Shown here: one piece after another, positions 36,300-48,488 of the stretch | Numbering within the stretch: the stretch's first letter is position 1 | Layout: each line of letters starts with the position of its first letter | Position numbers and translations under genes: made by a program | Origin: Pseudoalteromonas sp. 3D05 | GTDB taxonomy: Bacteria; Pseudomonadota; Gammaproteobacteria; Enterobacterales; Alteromonadaceae | Reading direction: 5' to 3' | Length of the DNA stretch: 64,000 nt | Assembly (NCBI RefSeq): GCF_002723455.1 | Contig: NZ_PDUS01000006.1 | Location: 145,490 to 209,489, forward strand | The notes under the pieces: generated by a model | Seen by the model: the letters and a program-made list of their open reading frames with translations, nothing else | Database searches by the model: none | Told to the model about the DNA's origin: nothing

Positions 36300-38141
36300 C
36301 TAATCTAGCTGTGTTAAATAGTGATGTAGGTCTATTTTAACTGCTTTTTCGCGCAAACGTTGAATTGTTTGCGGATTATTTTTCATTTGTTGTAACTCGC
36401 CTGCAAATGTTTGGCTTGAAAAATAGCGTTCAGGCACGTTGCTCTGCAGCCAATTAAGCCAATCTAATAGGTTATCGAGTTGTTTTTTACTGATTAGCAG
36501 CAATGCGTCAATGGCTTGGCTTACATCTAGTAAATACAAACTATGAGGCAGCTTTTTCACCATTACAAATTGCTTTTCAATATTGAGCTCAAATCCTAGT
36601 AAATTAAACCATGACTGTTGCTCGGTTAATACTTTTTGGTCGTCAACACTAATGTTGACGCGCACAGGGAGCAGTAATGCTTTACCTTCAAGGCTTGCTT
36701 GTTCTGTAATTTGCTGCTGCCAGTAATCAGCTAAAGCATATTTAAAATGAGAACAATAAAGTTGCTGTTGCTCAGTGAAAACACAACTACCATCTTGTTG
36801 TACTATTAATGAGGTTGTACTAATACTCTGTGCAGGCGCTAAGACTGGTGTGTGTTGTGTTGTTAAGGTGGCTACACTATCAAAATGTGCGGCATGTTGT
36901 TCACTTACCCCTTGGTAAAATGCGTTCACATCATGAAGCGACGCTTTACTTTCTCTTTGTCCTGAAGGCCCACTCGCAGCAGAGCCACCTGCACGGGATG
37001 AGCCACCCGAATAGCTAACAGGTTGACTCGGTTGCAAAGGCGTTTTTGGGTAATCAAACACGTCAGCTTGCTCAACTGACGTCGCACTTGAGAAGCGTTC
37101 ACTTGGTTGCGCCTGCGCTAGTATTTGCGGTGCTACAAAGTCATCCTGCAAAGGCACAACGACTTGTTTTACGGCTTGTAGAATAAAGTCATGCACTAAG
37201 CGCCCCTGATGAAAGCGTACTTCATGTTTTGCCGGGTGCACGTTTACATCAACTTGGCGCGGATCAATATCAATATATATCACAAAGCCGGGTAACTCTT
37301 CTTGTCCTGCCACTTCTTCAAATGCTTGGCGAATAGCATGCAAAATCAGTTTATCCCGCATCATCCTATTATTTACATAGGTGTATTGCGTGGTATTGCT
37401 TGAACCCACAGGTAATACCCAACCGTGTAACTGCAAACCTGTATCACCGGACTCAATATACAAACCTTGCTCAGCAAATGCTTTACCAGCAACTTGCGCG
37501 ACCCGGGTAATTGCTTGGTTAGGATCTATTTTGGCGCGATATTGGCGTACCACTTTAGCGTTATGCGTTAAGGTAATCGATACATCAAAGCGGCTTAGGG
37601 CAATCCGCTTAATGAGCTCATCAATGTGGTTAAACTCGGTCTTTTCAGTACGTAAAAACTTACGCCGTGCTGGCGTATTAAAAAATAAGTCTTTTACTTC
37701 AATCGTGGTGCCGTCAGGGTGGGCGGTCGGTTTGACTTGCACTGCCATATCGCGACCCTCAGCACAAGCTTGCCACGCTGCCTCTTGCGCTTTAGTCTTC
37801 GAACTTAGCGTCAACCGAGACACTGAACTAATTGATGCTAAAGCTTCACCACGAAAGCCCAATGAACAAATATTTTCTAAATCATCCAGGGATTTTAGTT
37901 TACTCGTAGCATGACGAGACAGCGCCAATGTAAGCTCATCTTTATTAATGCCTGAACCATTATCTCTAATTCGAATAAGTTTGTGGCCGCCACGCTCAAT
38001 ATCAATTTGAATACGCGTTGCACCTGCGTCTAAGCTATTTTCAACCAACTCTTTAACAACTGACGCTGGCCTTTCAACCACTTCACCTGCTGCAATTTGG
38101 TTAGCCAATCGCGCTGGTAATATTTCAATACTCATACTCAT
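36300..38141 (-). CDS. mutL: DNA mismatch repair protein MutL
   Basis: A 613-residue GHKL ATPase. The motifs [22 protein letters not shown] and [13 protein letters not shown] are in the first 120 residues. A Ser/Gln-rich linker (about 340-430) leads to the C-terminal dimerisation domain. There is no endonuclease metal motif, consistent with species that use a separate MutH. It overlaps no neighbour and lies 10 bases after amiB. Confidence 0.97.
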   Translation of the reverse strand: MSMSIEILPARLANQIAAGEVVERPASVVKELVENSLDAGATRIQIDIERGGHKLIRIRDNGSGINKDELTLALSRHATSKLKSLDDLENICSLGFRGEALASISSVSRLTLSSKTKAQEAAWQACAEGRDMAVQVKPTAHPDGTTIEVKDLFFNTPARRKFLRTEKTEFNHIDELIKRIALSRFDVSITLTHNAKVVRQYRAKIDPNQAITRVAQVAGKAFAEQGLYIESGDTGLQLHGWVLPVGSSNTTQYTYVNNRMMRDKLILHAIRQAFEEVAGQEELPGFVIYIDIDPRQVDVNVHPAKHEVRFHQGRLVHDFILQAVKQVVVPLQDDFVAPQILAQAQPSERFSSATSVEQADVFDYPKTPLQPSQPVSYSGGSSRAGGSAASGPSGQRESKASLHDVNAFYQGVSEQHAAHFDSVATLTTQHTPVLAPAQSISTTSLIVQQDGSCVFTEQQQLYCSHFKYALADYWQQQITEQASLEGKALLLPVRVNISVDDQKVLTEQQSWFNLLGFELNIEKQFVMVKKLPHSLYLLDVSQAIDALLLISKKQLDNLLDWLNWLQSNVPERYFSSQTFAGELQQMKNNPQTIQRLREKAVKIDLHHYLTQLD

Positions 38142-38151
38142 CCTAACGATT

Positions 38152-39504
38152 TTAGCTTTGTGGGATATCGAGCTCTTGGCCGATAAATAAAGTGTTTGAT
38201 TTGAGTTTATTGGCGCGTTTTAATTTATTCACACTCACCCCATAGCGATTCGCAAGTAAGCTTAATGACTCTCCTGGACGAACTTTATGTGTGGTCGGGT
38301 GTTGCGATTTTAATGATGCAAACAACGAATCATCGGGTGGGTTTTTAAGGTAATAATTTTTCAATGAAGTAAAGATTGCTCTCGCCAGCCGCTCTTGATA
38401 GTCCGCTGTTTTCAACAAGCGCTCTTCACGTGGGTTGGAAATAAACCCAGTTTCAACCAGTATTGACGGGATATCTGGAGACTTTAATACCCCAAAGCTT
38501 GCCGCTTGCGGACGCTTTTTGTGCATTTTGGCTACTTTTTTTAGTTCATCCATCACTTCTTCAGCAACGCTAAAGCCCGTTTTCATGGAATGATCCATCG
38601 ACATATCAAGCAACGCTTGTGCTAAGTATTTCTCGCTGGCGGTATTTTTTATTACACCTGCTGCACCGCCAAGAAGTTCCGAATGTTTTTCTTTATCCTC
38701 AAGCCATTTACCTATTTCAGAGTTGGCACGGCGCAATGATAAAACCCACACAGACGCACCACTTGGCTGAGGACTAGTAAATGCATCAGCATGAATTGAT
38801 ACAAAAAAGTCTGCTTTTTTTTCTCGCGCACGATTAGTTCGAGTGTTTAAATTAACAAAGTAATCACCTCGGCGTACCATTCTAGAAATCATACCTTTTT
38901 CGGCATCAATCATACGCTCTAAACGTTTTGCAATTTGCAATGTAATTGTTTTCTCATAGGTGCCTGATGGCCCTATGGAGCCAGGGTCTTCACCACCGTG
39001 GCCTGCATCAATAGCAATCACAATGTCGCGTTGTTTACTTAATTCACGTTTCTTAACTGCGGTATTGCTACTTTGTGCAACGGGTTTTGCCTGTTCTTTG
39101 TTGTAAAGGTCTACCACTAAACGATTTTTATATGGCCCAGTTGGAGCCAAAGCAAATAATACCGGTTTAACTGAACCGGTTAGCTCAAAAACAAAACGTA
39201 CACCTTTACTATTTTTAGCTTTGGAATAACGCAGTTTACTAACAATTTGATGTTTTTTAGGAATGCTAGGCAGGTTTTTAATTTTATTAGTATGTTCTAA
39301 GTCAACCACGAGGCGTAACGGATTCTTCAGCATAAAGTAGCTAAAGTCTGGTTTGTCAGTTAAATCAAAAACAACACGAGTGCTATCAGGAGACGGCCAC
39401 ACACGCACACTGTTAATAGTGTTCTGTGCAAAAACCCCTTGGCTTATTGCAAATAACAAACAAGCACACACCCATTTAATGACTACTCGACCCATCTGAT
39501 CCAC
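38152..39504 (-). CDS. amiB: N-acetylmuramoyl-L-alanine amidase with AMIN and LysM domains
   Basis: A 450-residue periplasmic peptidoglycan amidase. A signal peptide (near FAISQGVFA) is followed by an AMIN domain (about 30-135) for septal targeting. The zinc amidase_3 domain has [21 protein letters not shown] and [11 protein letters not shown], and a C-terminal LysM repeat starts [17 protein letters not shown]. It cleaves stem peptides during daughter-cell separation. It lies between tsaE and mutL, the usual enteric order. Confidence 0.95.
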   Translation of the reverse strand: MDQMGRVVIKWVCACLLFAISQGVFAQNTINSVRVWPSPDSTRVVFDLTDKPDFSYFMLKNPLRLVVDLEHTNKIKNLPSIPKKHQIVSKLRYSKAKNSKGVRFVFELTGSVKPVLFALAPTGPYKNRLVVDLYNKEQAKPVAQSSNTAVKKRELSKQRDIVIAIDAGHGGEDPGSIGPSGTYEKTITLQIAKRLERMIDAEKGMISRMVRRGDYFVNLNTRTNRAREKKADFFVSIHADAFTSPQPSGASVWVLSLRRANSEIGKWLEDKEKHSELLGGAAGVIKNTASEKYLAQALLDMSMDHSMKTGFSVAEEVMDELKKVAKMHKKRPQAASFGVLKSPDIPSILVETGFISNPREERLLKTADYQERLARAIFTSLKNYYLKNPPDDSLFASLKSQHPTTHKVRPGESLSLLANRYGVSVNKLKRANKLKSNTLFIGQELDIPQS

Positions 39505-39525
39505 TACACCTTTAATTATTATTTT

Positions 39526-39993
39526 TTAATCTCGAGTTAATTGCTCTACTACTGCTTTGCCGCGCTGGCTCACGCTGCAAACTTCAATTTCACGGGCTTC
39601 ACCAACATAGCGCATTGTAATATCTAAGTCAGGAACAGGTATACACTCCCCGCCTTTCTCAGGCCATTCAACAACACAAATTGCATCATTTGAAAAATAA
39701 TCACGAATACCCATATATTCTAGCTCTTCAGGGTCACCCAAGCGGTATAAATCAAAGTGGTACACATTGGCTTTTGCTAATTCATAAGGCTCGACTAATG
39801 TATAGGTTGGACTCTTAACCTTACCTTGATGGCCGAACCCTTGCACTATACCTCGTGTTAATGTGGTTTTTCCGGCGCCTAAATCACCATGTAAATAAAT
39901 AACCACGCCTTGCTCAGTTAAACTTGCAAGCTTATTACCCATTGCGACCGTTGCTGCTTCATCAGCAAGTTGAAAACCAACACTCAGGGTCAT
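39526..39993 (-). CDS. tsaE: tRNA threonylcarbamoyladenosine biosynthesis ATPase TsaE
   Basis: A 155-residue ATPase with Walker A GDLGAGKTTLTRG and the motif KSPTYTLVEPY, then HFDLYRL and VVEWPEKGG. It works with TsaB and TsaD in forming t6A37. In many relatives nnr sits directly upstream of tsaE. Here accC is upstream and nnr lies 12 kb away. Confidence 0.96.
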   Translation of the reverse strand: MTLSVGFQLADEAATVAMGNKLASLTEQGVVIYLHGDLGAGKTTLTRGIVQGFGHQGKVKSPTYTLVEPYELAKANVYHFDLYRLGDPEELEYMGIRDYFSNDAICVVEWPEKGGECIPVPDLDITMRYVGEAREIEVCSVSQRGKAVVEQLTRD

Positions 39994-40086
39994 TATTACC
40001 TCATGAAAAACAAATAAGTTATTACTGTATTAATCATACCAGATTATTTTTGTATCGCGAATACAGTGCCACTGTTCGTTAGAGCT

Positions 40087-40115
40087 AAAAAAACCGGCAA
40101 AGTTGCCGGTTTTTT
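40087..40115 (-). terminator. Terminator of the aroQ-accBC operon
   Basis: CCGGCA and TGCCGG form a stem flanked by A- and T-runs, 22 bases after the accC stop. Confidence 0.88.
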
Positions 40116-40137
40116 AAATTATTAGTTTTATAAATGC

Positions 40138-41478
40138 TTATAAACCTAATTTCTTCTCAAGATAGTGGATATTGGTTCCACCATTTTGGAAGTTTTCATC
40201 TGCTAAGATTTTCTTATGCAGTGGCGTATTGGTTTTAATACCGTCAATCACTAACTCATTTAATGCATTACGTGCACGGGCAATAGCTACATCACGGTTT
40301 TCACCGTAAGTAATGAGCTTACCAATCATTGAGTCATAGTGTGGTGGTACTTTATAGTCTGCATAAATATGGCTATCCCAACGAATACCTAGGCCACCCG
40401 CAGGATGGAAACGGGTAATTTTGCCCGGCGAAGGAATAAACGTTTCAGGGTCTTCTGCATTGATACGACATTCAATAGCATGGCCACGAATAACCACGTC
40501 ATCTTGTGTGAATGACAACGGCTGACCAGCAGCAATTTTTAACTGCTCTTTAATTAAGTCAACGCCACTAACCATTTCAGTTACAGGGTGTTCAACCTGA
40601 ATACGGGTATTCATTTCGATGAAATAGAACTCGCCGTTTTCATATAAGAACTCAAACGTACCTGCACCGCGATAACCAATCTCGATACACGCACGTGTAC
40701 AGCGTTCACCAATGAATTTACGTACTTCAGCAGTGATACCCGGCGCTGGCGCTTCTTCAACTACTTTTTGATGACGACGCTGCATTGAACAGTCACGCTC
40801 ACCTAAGTGAACCGCGTTACCTTGACCATCAGCAAGTACTTGAATTTCGATATGGCGTGGGTTTTCAAGGAATTTCTCCATGTAAACCATGCTATTACCG
40901 AAGAACTGTTTTGCTTCTTGCTGAGTCAGTGCGATTGAATCTATAAGCTCTGATTCGTTACGTACAACACGCATACCACGACCACCGCCACCACCAGCTG
41001 CTTTGATGATTACCGGGTAACCGATACGCTTAGCAATTTGCATGTTGCGCTCTTTGTCATCTGATACTGGACCGTCAGAACCTGGAACACACGGCACACC
41101 CGCTTTACGCATAGCATTGATTGCCGATACTTTATCGCCCATTAGGCGAATAGTATCGCCTTTAGGACCAATAAATACAAAACCGCTTTGCTCAACTTGG
41201 TCTGCAAAATCAGCGTTTTCAGCAAGGAAACCATAACCTGGGTGAATCGCAACCGCATCGGTTACTTCTGCCGCAGCAATAATACGCGGAATGTCTAAGT
41301 AACTTTCAGTTGCTGAAGGTCTACCGATACAGATTGTTTCATCTGCTAACAATACGTGCTTAAGATCGCGATCCGCCGTTGAATGCACAGCAACCGTTTT
41401 GATCCCAAGCTCTTTGCAGGCGCGCAATATACGAAGTGCTATTTCACCTCGATTTGCAATGACTACTTTATCTAACAT
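40138..41478 (-). CDS. accC: Acetyl-CoA carboxylase biotin carboxylase subunit
   Basis: A 446-residue ATP-grasp enzyme that carboxylates the biotin on AccB with bicarbonate. [18 protein letters not shown] opens the protein, [13 protein letters not shown] is the glycine-rich ATP loop, and [14 protein letters not shown] carries metal and catalytic residues. It follows accB by 26 bases. Confidence 0.98.
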   Translation of the reverse strand: MLDKVVIANRGEIALRILRACKELGIKTVAVHSTADRDLKHVLLADETICIGRPSATESYLDIPRIIAAAEVTDAVAIHPGYGFLAENADFADQVEQSGFVFIGPKGDTIRLMGDKVSAINAMRKAGVPCVPGSDGPVSDDKERNMQIAKRIGYPVIIKAAGGGGGRGMRVVRNESELIDSIALTQQEAKQFFGNSMVYMEKFLENPRHIEIQVLADGQGNAVHLGERDCSMQRRHQKVVEEAPAPGITAEVRKFIGERCTRACIEIGYRGAGTFEFLYENGEFYFIEMNTRIQVEHPVTEMVSGVDLIKEQLKIAAGQPLSFTQDDVVIRGHAIECRINAEDPETFIPSPGKITRFHPAGGLGIRWDSHIYADYKVPPHYDSMIGKLITYGENRDVAIARARNALNELVIDGIKTNTPLHKKILADENFQNGGTNIHYLEKKLGL

Positions 41479-41504
41479 GAGAGTTGGCCTCTAAGGTTGC
41501 ACTA

Positions 41505-41969
41505 TTATTCAATGATGAATAAAGGTTGATCAAATTCTACTGGCTCACCATTTTCAACTAAAATAGCTTTTACTGTACCGGCTTTGTCTGACTCAATTTG
41601 GTTCATCATTTTCATTGCTTCGATGATACAAAGTGTGTCACCCACATTAACTTTAGAACCCACTTCAACATATGCAGGTGCTTCTGGTGATGCTGCTGCA
41701 TAAAAAGAACCAACCATTGGTGATAATACTTGATGACCGGTTGGTGCTGCTGGCGCTGCCGCTTCAGTTGATGCTGCTGGAGCCGCAGGTGCTGGTGCCG
41801 CTGCTGGAGCTGGTGCATACTGAGGAGCATATTGTGGAGCGTAAGCTGGACCTGCGCTCATATTGTTACGGTTTATACGTACTGACTCTTCACCTTCGGT
41901 GATTTCTAATTCAGCAATACCTGATTCTTCTACTAGTTCAATTAGTTTTTTGATCTTGCGAATATCCAT
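41505..41969 (-). CDS. accB: Biotin carboxyl carrier protein of acetyl-CoA carboxylase
   Basis: A 154-residue carrier. The N-terminal helix ([17 protein letters not shown]) is joined by a flexible Ala-Pro linker (about 40-77) to the biotinyl domain. The biotin lysine is in the EAMKMMN motif near residue 120. It lies between aroQ (33-base gap) and accC. Confidence 0.97.
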   Translation of the reverse strand: MDIRKIKKLIELVEESGIAELEITEGEESVRINRNNMSAGPAYAPQYAPQYAPAPAAAPAPAAPAASTEAAAPAAPTGHQVLSPMVGSFYAAASPEAPAYVEVGSKVNVGDTLCIIEAMKMMNQIESDKAGTVKAILVENGEPVEFDQPLFIIE

Positions 41970-42002
41970 GAACGACCCGCCTTCTAGTTTGTGTGTTTAA
42001 AA

Positions 42003-42455
42003 TTAATTTGCGTTTTGCAACCGACTAACCGCCGCTTCTAATGCTGCGCGGTAACCCATTGCACCTAATCCACATACCACGCCTTGTGCTACATCCGAAA
42101 AATACGAATGATGACGAAACGCCTCCCGCGCATGCACATTAGTTAAGTGCACTTCATAAAACGGGATATCAACACTTAGCAATGCATCACGTAAAGCTAC
42201 GCTTGTGTGCGTAAATGCTGCTGGATTGATAATTATGCAATCAATAACTTGCCAAGCACTATGTATATGCTCAATTAAAGCTTGTTCACTATTACTTTGA
42301 TAATGCGTTAACTCAACATCTAGACCATGGGCGAGGGTTGTTAGTTCGCTCATAATTTCGCCCAGTGTTTGTGAACCATATTTCTCTGGTTCACGCTTAC
42401 CAAGCATATTTAAGTTAGGGCCATTTAGAACAAAAATCTTAAATTTTGCAGCCAT
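42003..42455 (-). CDS. aroQ: Type II 3-dehydroquinate dehydratase
   Basis: A 150-residue shikimate-pathway enzyme. [19 protein letters not shown] carries the active-site Tyr, [18 protein letters not shown] follows, and [20 protein letters not shown] is the third signature. It is the first gene of the aroQ-accB-accC operon. Confidence 0.97.
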   Translation of the reverse strand: MAAKFKIFVLNGPNLNMLGKREPEKYGSQTLGEIMSELTTLAHGLDVELTHYQSNSEQALIEHIHSAWQVIDCIIINPAAFTHTSVALRDALLSVDIPFYEVHLTNVHAREAFRHHSYFSDVAQGVVCGLGAMGYRAALEAAVSRLQNAN

Positions 42456-42630
42456 AATACGCGATAATCCTATAAATAATGAGTTAAGCCATTTTCACTA
42501 TAAAACCCACTAATTAGCTTGGGGTTAAACATAAAATAACAAGTATTTCTCACGTTAACCACCTATTATAGCCAGTTCGATGTAAATAGCAGCAAAATAC
42601 TGGTCTAATGACTAGGTATACCCAAGAAAC

Positions 42631-42659
42631 AAAAACGCCACTGCAGAGAGTGGCGTTGT
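42631..42659 (-). terminator. Terminator of the cutA-dsbD operon
   Basis: On the minus strand, AACGCCACT and AGTGGCGTT form a 9-bp stem followed by TTTTTG. It lies 22 bases after the dsbD stop. Confidence 0.85.
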
Positions 42660-42680
42660 ATTAAATTGTACAAAAAGTAG

Positions 42681-44516
42681 TTATTTAGCATACTCACGAA
42701 CATTTATAAGCTGTTCAGTAAAGTCGTCTGCGTCTAAAAAGCCTGTCACACGTTGCGCTGCAAGCTCTTCACCTTGCGTATTAAAGAACAAGATACTTGG
42801 TAAACCAAATACCGTATATTCTTCCATCACTTCAATGGTGGTTTCATCGCTTTCAGTGAGATCAATCTTTAATAACTCAAAGTGAGCAAACTCGGCTTGC
42901 ACATTTTGTTCAGGGAAGGTGTATTTTTCAAACTCTTTACATGCAACACACCATTCAGCATACAAATCTACCATTACCAAACGACCTTCATCGTTTGCAT
43001 CACTAATTGCTTGCTTCAGTTCAGCTAAATCAGCAACCAATTTAAATTCACGTTTTTGTGATTGCTGTTCAGCAGGAGCTGTCACCACTGGCGTTGGCCA
43101 AATGTAATTTTTAGCCAAGCTGGCACCCGCAATAACTAACAAGGTTGCTGCAAACCACAGTGCAGTTTTGAGCTTGCCTTGGTTTTGAGAACTTTGCCAA
43201 TGATGTAAATAAAGCGCTGTTGCCAGTGCTAATAAACCCGCCATTAATAGTATGATGTCAAAATCAACAATACGCTCTAGCAGTATTAACGGCACAACCA
43301 ACATAATAAAACCAAATAGGGTTTTAACTTGCTCCATCCAACCGCCTGCTTTAGGCAGTAATTTTCCGCCTGAGGTACCTAACAACAATAATGGTATGCC
43401 CATACCAAGGCTTAAAACATAAAGCGTTAAACCGCCAACTAAGTAATCGCCGCTTTGCGCAACAAATAATAGAGCTGCTGATAATGGTGCTGTTGTGCAA
43501 GGTGATGCTATCAGGCCAGATAAAACCCCCATCAAAAATACACCAATATAATTGCCGCCTTTTTGATTATTGCTCACTTGAGTGAGCTTATTCATCATAG
43601 AGCTTGGTAACTTTATTTCGTACCACCCAAACATCGACATGGCTAATAAAACAAATAACAAACTAAAGCTGATCAAAACATAGGGGTGCTGTAAGTAGCC
43701 CTGCACTTGCCCACCTAACGATGCCACCACTAAGCCCAATGCCGCATAAGTCACCGCCATGCCTTGAATGTATACAAACGATAGTGCAAATGCTTTTTTT
43801 GTGGAGAGGTTTTGTTGCCCTGCAATCAAGCTCGACAAGATAGGAAACATAGGAAATACACAAGGAGTAAATGCTAAGCCAATGCCCACTAAAAAGAAAA
43901 TAGCTAAATTAGTTAGCAAACCTTGTGATGCCAGTTTTTCGGTAAAGTTTTGTTCTTTTTCAACGTCATCTTGTTGTACAGCAGCAGTTTCATTTACAAC
44001 TGATGGAGCACTATTAAGAGCAGCTAATGCGTTTGATGTGTCTGTCGCGCTATTATTTGAGGGCGGGTTTTCACCTGAAATAACGCTCAGTGGAATGGTA
44101 ATAATTTCAGGAGGGTAGCAAAGTCCTACTTCGGCGCAGCCTTGATAGCGCACTTTCACTACACCTTGTTGCGCTACATTGCTTAATTTACTTACCACGC
44201 TAAATGAGTCGAAGAAGACCTCAGTTTTACCAAAAAACTCATCTTCAATCACCACCCCTTCACCTAGTTCTGGGACCTTGATATCAGCTTCTTTAGCAAT
44301 GATCTCAAGCTTCTTTTTATAAAGGTAATAACCTGGGGCAATGTCCCAGCCAATAAATAAAGTACTTCCTTGCTGATCAAAGTCAAAACTAAAGGCTTGA
44401 TCTACAGGTAAAAACGTTTGCTCAGCAGGCTGTAGTAAATCATTCAATAAATTATTAGACGCAGCCTGTGCTGGCATAAACCACAGCGTACAAAGCAAGA
44501 AAACAAAAAACCGCAT
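42681..44516 (-). CDS. dsbD: Thiol:disulfide interchange protein DsbD
   Basis: A 611-residue inner-membrane protein that passes electrons from thioredoxin to periplasmic partners. A signal peptide is followed by the N-terminal DsbDalpha domain (cysteines in RYQGCAEVGLCYPPE). An eight-helix core has cysteines in FTPCVFP and ASPCTTAP. The C-terminal thioredoxin-like domain has WCVACK. The start ATG overlaps the cutA stop by one base, so the two are coupled. Confidence 0.96.
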   Translation of the reverse strand: MRFFVFLLCTLWFMPAQAASNNLLNDLLQPAEQTFLPVDQAFSFDFDQQGSTLFIGWDIAPGYYLYKKKLEIIAKEADIKVPELGEGVVIEDEFFGKTEVFFDSFSVVSKLSNVAQQGVVKVRYQGCAEVGLCYPPEIITIPLSVISGENPPSNNSATDTSNALAALNSAPSVVNETAAVQQDDVEKEQNFTEKLASQGLLTNLAIFFLVGIGLAFTPCVFPMFPILSSLIAGQQNLSTKKAFALSFVYIQGMAVTYAALGLVVASLGGQVQGYLQHPYVLISFSLLFVLLAMSMFGWYEIKLPSSMMNKLTQVSNNQKGGNYIGVFLMGVLSGLIASPCTTAPLSAALLFVAQSGDYLVGGLTLYVLSLGMGIPLLLLGTSGGKLLPKAGGWMEQVKTLFGFIMLVVPLILLERIVDFDIILLMAGLLALATALYLHHWQSSQNQGKLKTALWFAATLLVIAGASLAKNYIWPTPVVTAPAEQQSQKREFKLVADLAELKQAISDANDEGRLVMVDLYAEWCVACKEFEKYTFPEQNVQAEFAHFELLKIDLTESDETTIEVMEEYTVFGLPSILFFNTQGEELAAQRVTGFLDADDFTEQLINVREYAK

Positions 44517-44839
44517 TAATTAAGTACCTCATCCATCCAATTAAAATAGGCTAAATTGCCCGTTGATACATCAACCACCTGAATTTCAGGAATCTCATAA
44601 CTATGTAACTGCTTTATAGTTTGGATAACTTGATTCATTTTTTCAGACTTAGTTTTAATCAGCAGCTTGCATTCTGTAGCCTGCGTTACTTCACCTTCCC
44701 ACATATAAACTGACTCAACATTGGGTAAAATGCTAACGCACGCGGCTAATTTTAGGCTAACCAACTGCTCTGCCATAGCACGCGCCTCAGTAGCGTTTTC
44801 ACATGTGGTAAAAACTAGTCGAAAATGAGTTGTCATCAT
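44516..44839 (-). CDS. cutA: Divalent cation tolerance protein CutA
   Basis: A 107-residue trimeric protein. FTTCENATEARAMAEQLV, LAACVSILPNVESVYMWEG and HSYEIPEIQVVDV are the three family blocks. Its exact role is unsettled despite its name. It is first in an operon with dsbD, the same pairing as in E. coli. Confidence 0.94.
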   Translation of the reverse strand: MMTTHFRLVFTTCENATEARAMAEQLVSLKLAACVSILPNVESVYMWEGEVTQATECKLLIKTKSEKMNQVIQTIKQLHSYEIPEIQVVDVSTGNLAYFNWMDEVLN

Positions 44840-45000
44840 ATTGAACCTTTAGTTGTTAATTCTGCCCAACTCATAGTAGCTGATAGCTAAAGCAAAGTGT
44901 AGCGATGTACTTACGCTATACGTTTACTATTGAAAAAAGACCTGTAAGCCCATATTTATATTTCATCACGATGTTACGTGAGCACACTTTAGAGAGCTTT

Positions 45001-45477
45001 ATGTTTAGATTTTTATTTTTGTTATTTATTCTCGTACCAATTATTGAGATCGCGTTACTCATTCAAGTAGCCGATGTAATTGGTGGCTTTGCCACTATTG
45101 CACTAGTGATTTTAACTGCTATTTGCGGTGCAAAACTAGTTAGACAGCAAGGCATGGGCGCACTGCAAAATGTGCAAACACAAATGGCCCAAGGGCAAAT
45201 GCCCGCCAAAGAATTATTTACTGGATTATGTGTGATCATTGCCGGTGTTTTATTACTAACCCCAGGCATTATGACCGATGTATTTGGCTTTTTACTACTC
45301 ACTCCAGCGATTCGCAACAAACTAGCCGCAGGACTTGCCAGCCAAGCAACTGTTCGCATGAGTGCAGGAATGCAGCAAGGTCCTTCACCTTTTACGCAAC
45401 AGACTCATCAAGAGCCTGAACCGCGTAAAATGAGTGAGCCAACCACAATTGATGGTGAATACGAGAGAAAAGATTAA
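45001..45477 (+). CDS. fxsA: FxsA-family membrane protein
   Basis: A 158-residue protein with membrane segments near residues 3-20 (FLFLLFILVPIIEIALLI), 25-42 and 70-90, then a soluble tail. In E. coli FxsA affects exclusion of phage T7 by F plasmids. The housekeeping role is unknown. The frame opens at 44905, but the ATG at 45001 matches family starts (MFRFLFLLFILVP). It is upstream of groES, as in many gammaproteobacteria. Confidence 0.9.
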   Translation: MFRFLFLLFILVPIIEIALLIQVADVIGGFATIALVILTAICGAKLVRQQGMGALQNVQTQMAQGQMPAKELFTGLCVIIAGVLLLTPGIMTDVFGFLLLTPAIRNKLAAGLASQATVRMSAGMQQGPSPFTQQTHQEPEPRKMSEPTTIDGEYERKD

Positions 45478-45494
45478 AATTTTTATTTTTTTCT

Positions 45495-45523
45495 CTTGGA
45501 TTTTTCCGCATTACCCCCATTAC
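45495..45523 (+). promoter_or_regulatory. Sigma-32-like heat-shock promoter of groES-groEL
   Basis: CTTGGA (45495-45500) is followed after 14 bases by CCCCATTAC (45515-45523). This closely matches the RpoH pattern CTTGAA-N14-CCCCATNTA. It lies about 105 bases before the groES ATG. No CIRCE inverted repeat is seen, so control by RpoH rather than HrcA is inferred. Confidence 0.75.
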
Positions 45524-45628
45524 TGAGTACAACTAAATCGATGCAGTTAAATACAACTGAGTTAGCTGCACGAGTACACACAAAACTTTTTTCTGTCCTG
45601 TTCAGAAACTGTTAGGAGAACTAAACAA

Positions 45629-45916
45629 ATGAACATTCGTCCTTTACATGATCGCGTGATCGTTAAGCGTCTAGAAGAAGAAACCAAGTCTGCTGGCGGT
45701 ATTGTATTAACTGGCTCTGCTGCTGAGAAATCAACGCGCGGAGAAGTTGTCGCTGTTGGTAATGGCCGTACTCTAGATAACGGTGATGTGAGAGCATTAG
45801 AAGTTAAAGTCGGTGACACTGTGTTATTCGGCTCGTATGTTGAAAAAGCTGAAAAGATCGAAGGTCAAGAGTACCTGATCATGCGTGAAGACAACATTTT
45901 AGGCATTGTAGGCTAA
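45629..45916 (+). CDS. groS: Co-chaperonin GroES
   Basis: A 95-residue protein. [18 protein letters not shown] and the mobile loop [22 protein letters not shown] are characteristic. GroES caps the GroEL ring during folding. AGGAG precedes the ATG. groL follows after 47 bases. Confidence 0.98.
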   Translation: MNIRPLHDRVIVKRLEEETKSAGGIVLTGSAAEKSTRGEVVAVGNGRTLDNGDVRALEVKVGDTVLFGSYVEKAEKIEGQEYLIMREDNILGIVG

Positions 45917-45933
45917 ACCTACTTTTCGTTTAA

Positions 45934-47613
<1,680 letters not shown>

Positions 47614-47642
47614 TAAACATCACCTCCTAAGCACCTCGCTTA

Positions 47643-47670
47643 TAAAAACCCAGCTTCGGCTGGGTTTTTG
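47643..47670 (+). terminator. Terminator of groES-groEL
   Basis: AAAAACCCAGC and GCTGGGTTTTT pair across a stable TTCG tetraloop, 30 bases after the groL stop. Confidence 0.95.
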
Positions 47671-47855
47671 CCCTTGATTGATCGCTTCTTCACTTCCAAA
47701 AATAGATACTTACTTGCTATCGGGGTCGATTTTAAAAAAATAGCGCTTACTGATTACTCATGCACTTTAGTCTTAAATTTCTATTTAACATACTAGTACC
47801 TATGTATATACTGTTCGAAAAACATCACATCCACTAAGAAACTTTCAGGATAATA

Positions 47856-48488
47856 ATGGACTCAGCTGTATCAGGCACCACAAAAATAATTAGAGATAGC
47901 AGTCATAGTAACATCCATACCTTTATAAAAAATCGTACAAACTCTCTTCACTCTCAGGTAGAAAAACAGCTAGGAGCTATATTGTTCGATAAGGATATGA
48001 CGCAACAAACGTATTTAAATATTTTAATCGCGATGCGCAATAGCTATTCTATTATGGAACAGGCCATATCATCCTTTAAAGCTACACAGCAACTGCTTGT
48101 TGGCCGCAGTAAGCTTGACTGGTTAGATAAAGATATTGCTTATTTACAAGTATCTCGGCCAACCCTCCCTGCTAATTCGAACAAATGTATTGATCTAAAT
48201 AAAATCTGCAACGTATCACAAGCATTCGGAATGATGTATGTAATGGAAGGCGCCACCATGGGTGGAGGTCACATATTTAGAGCGCTTAAAAAACATAATT
48301 GGATAAATGAGCTTGAAGGGATCCGCTTTTTCTATAGCTATGGCGATCTTAGAGGTGAAAAGTGGGCTCAATATATACATGCATTAAAACAATATCATGA
48401 CCACAACACCAATTCGGATGATGATATTTTGTTGGGAGCGAACGCGGCATTTAGCATAATCTCCCAATCACTTGGAGATATAAATTGA
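47856..48488 (+). CDS. bphO: Biliverdin-producing heme oxygenase (BphO type)
   Basis: A 210-residue all-helical protein. The likely heme-ligand His is His32 (in RTNSLHSQVEKQL). The distal helix carries QAFGMMYVMEGATMGGGHIF, the conserved glycine stretch of bacterial heme oxygenases. It opens heme to biliverdin, the chromophore of the phytochrome encoded next. Its TGA overlaps the TTG start of bphP by three bases, so sensor and chromophore enzyme are made together. AGGA precedes the ATG. Confidence 0.9.
   Translation: MDSAVSGTTKIIRDSSHSNIHTFIKNRTNSLHSQVEKQLGAILFDKDMTQQTYLNILIAMRNSYSIMEQAISSFKATQQLLVGRSKLDWLDKDIAYLQVSRPTLPANSNKCIDLNKICNVSQAFGMMYVMEGATMGGGHIFRALKKHNWINELEGIRFFYSYGDLRGEKWAQYIHALKQYHDHNTNSDDDILLGANAAFSIISQSLGDIN

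Noticed and set aside
42615..42640. TATACCCAAG before the dsbD terminator, similar to a MITE end
   Set aside because: Only ten bases match, there is no inverted partner within 300 bases, and no internal MITE sequence follows.
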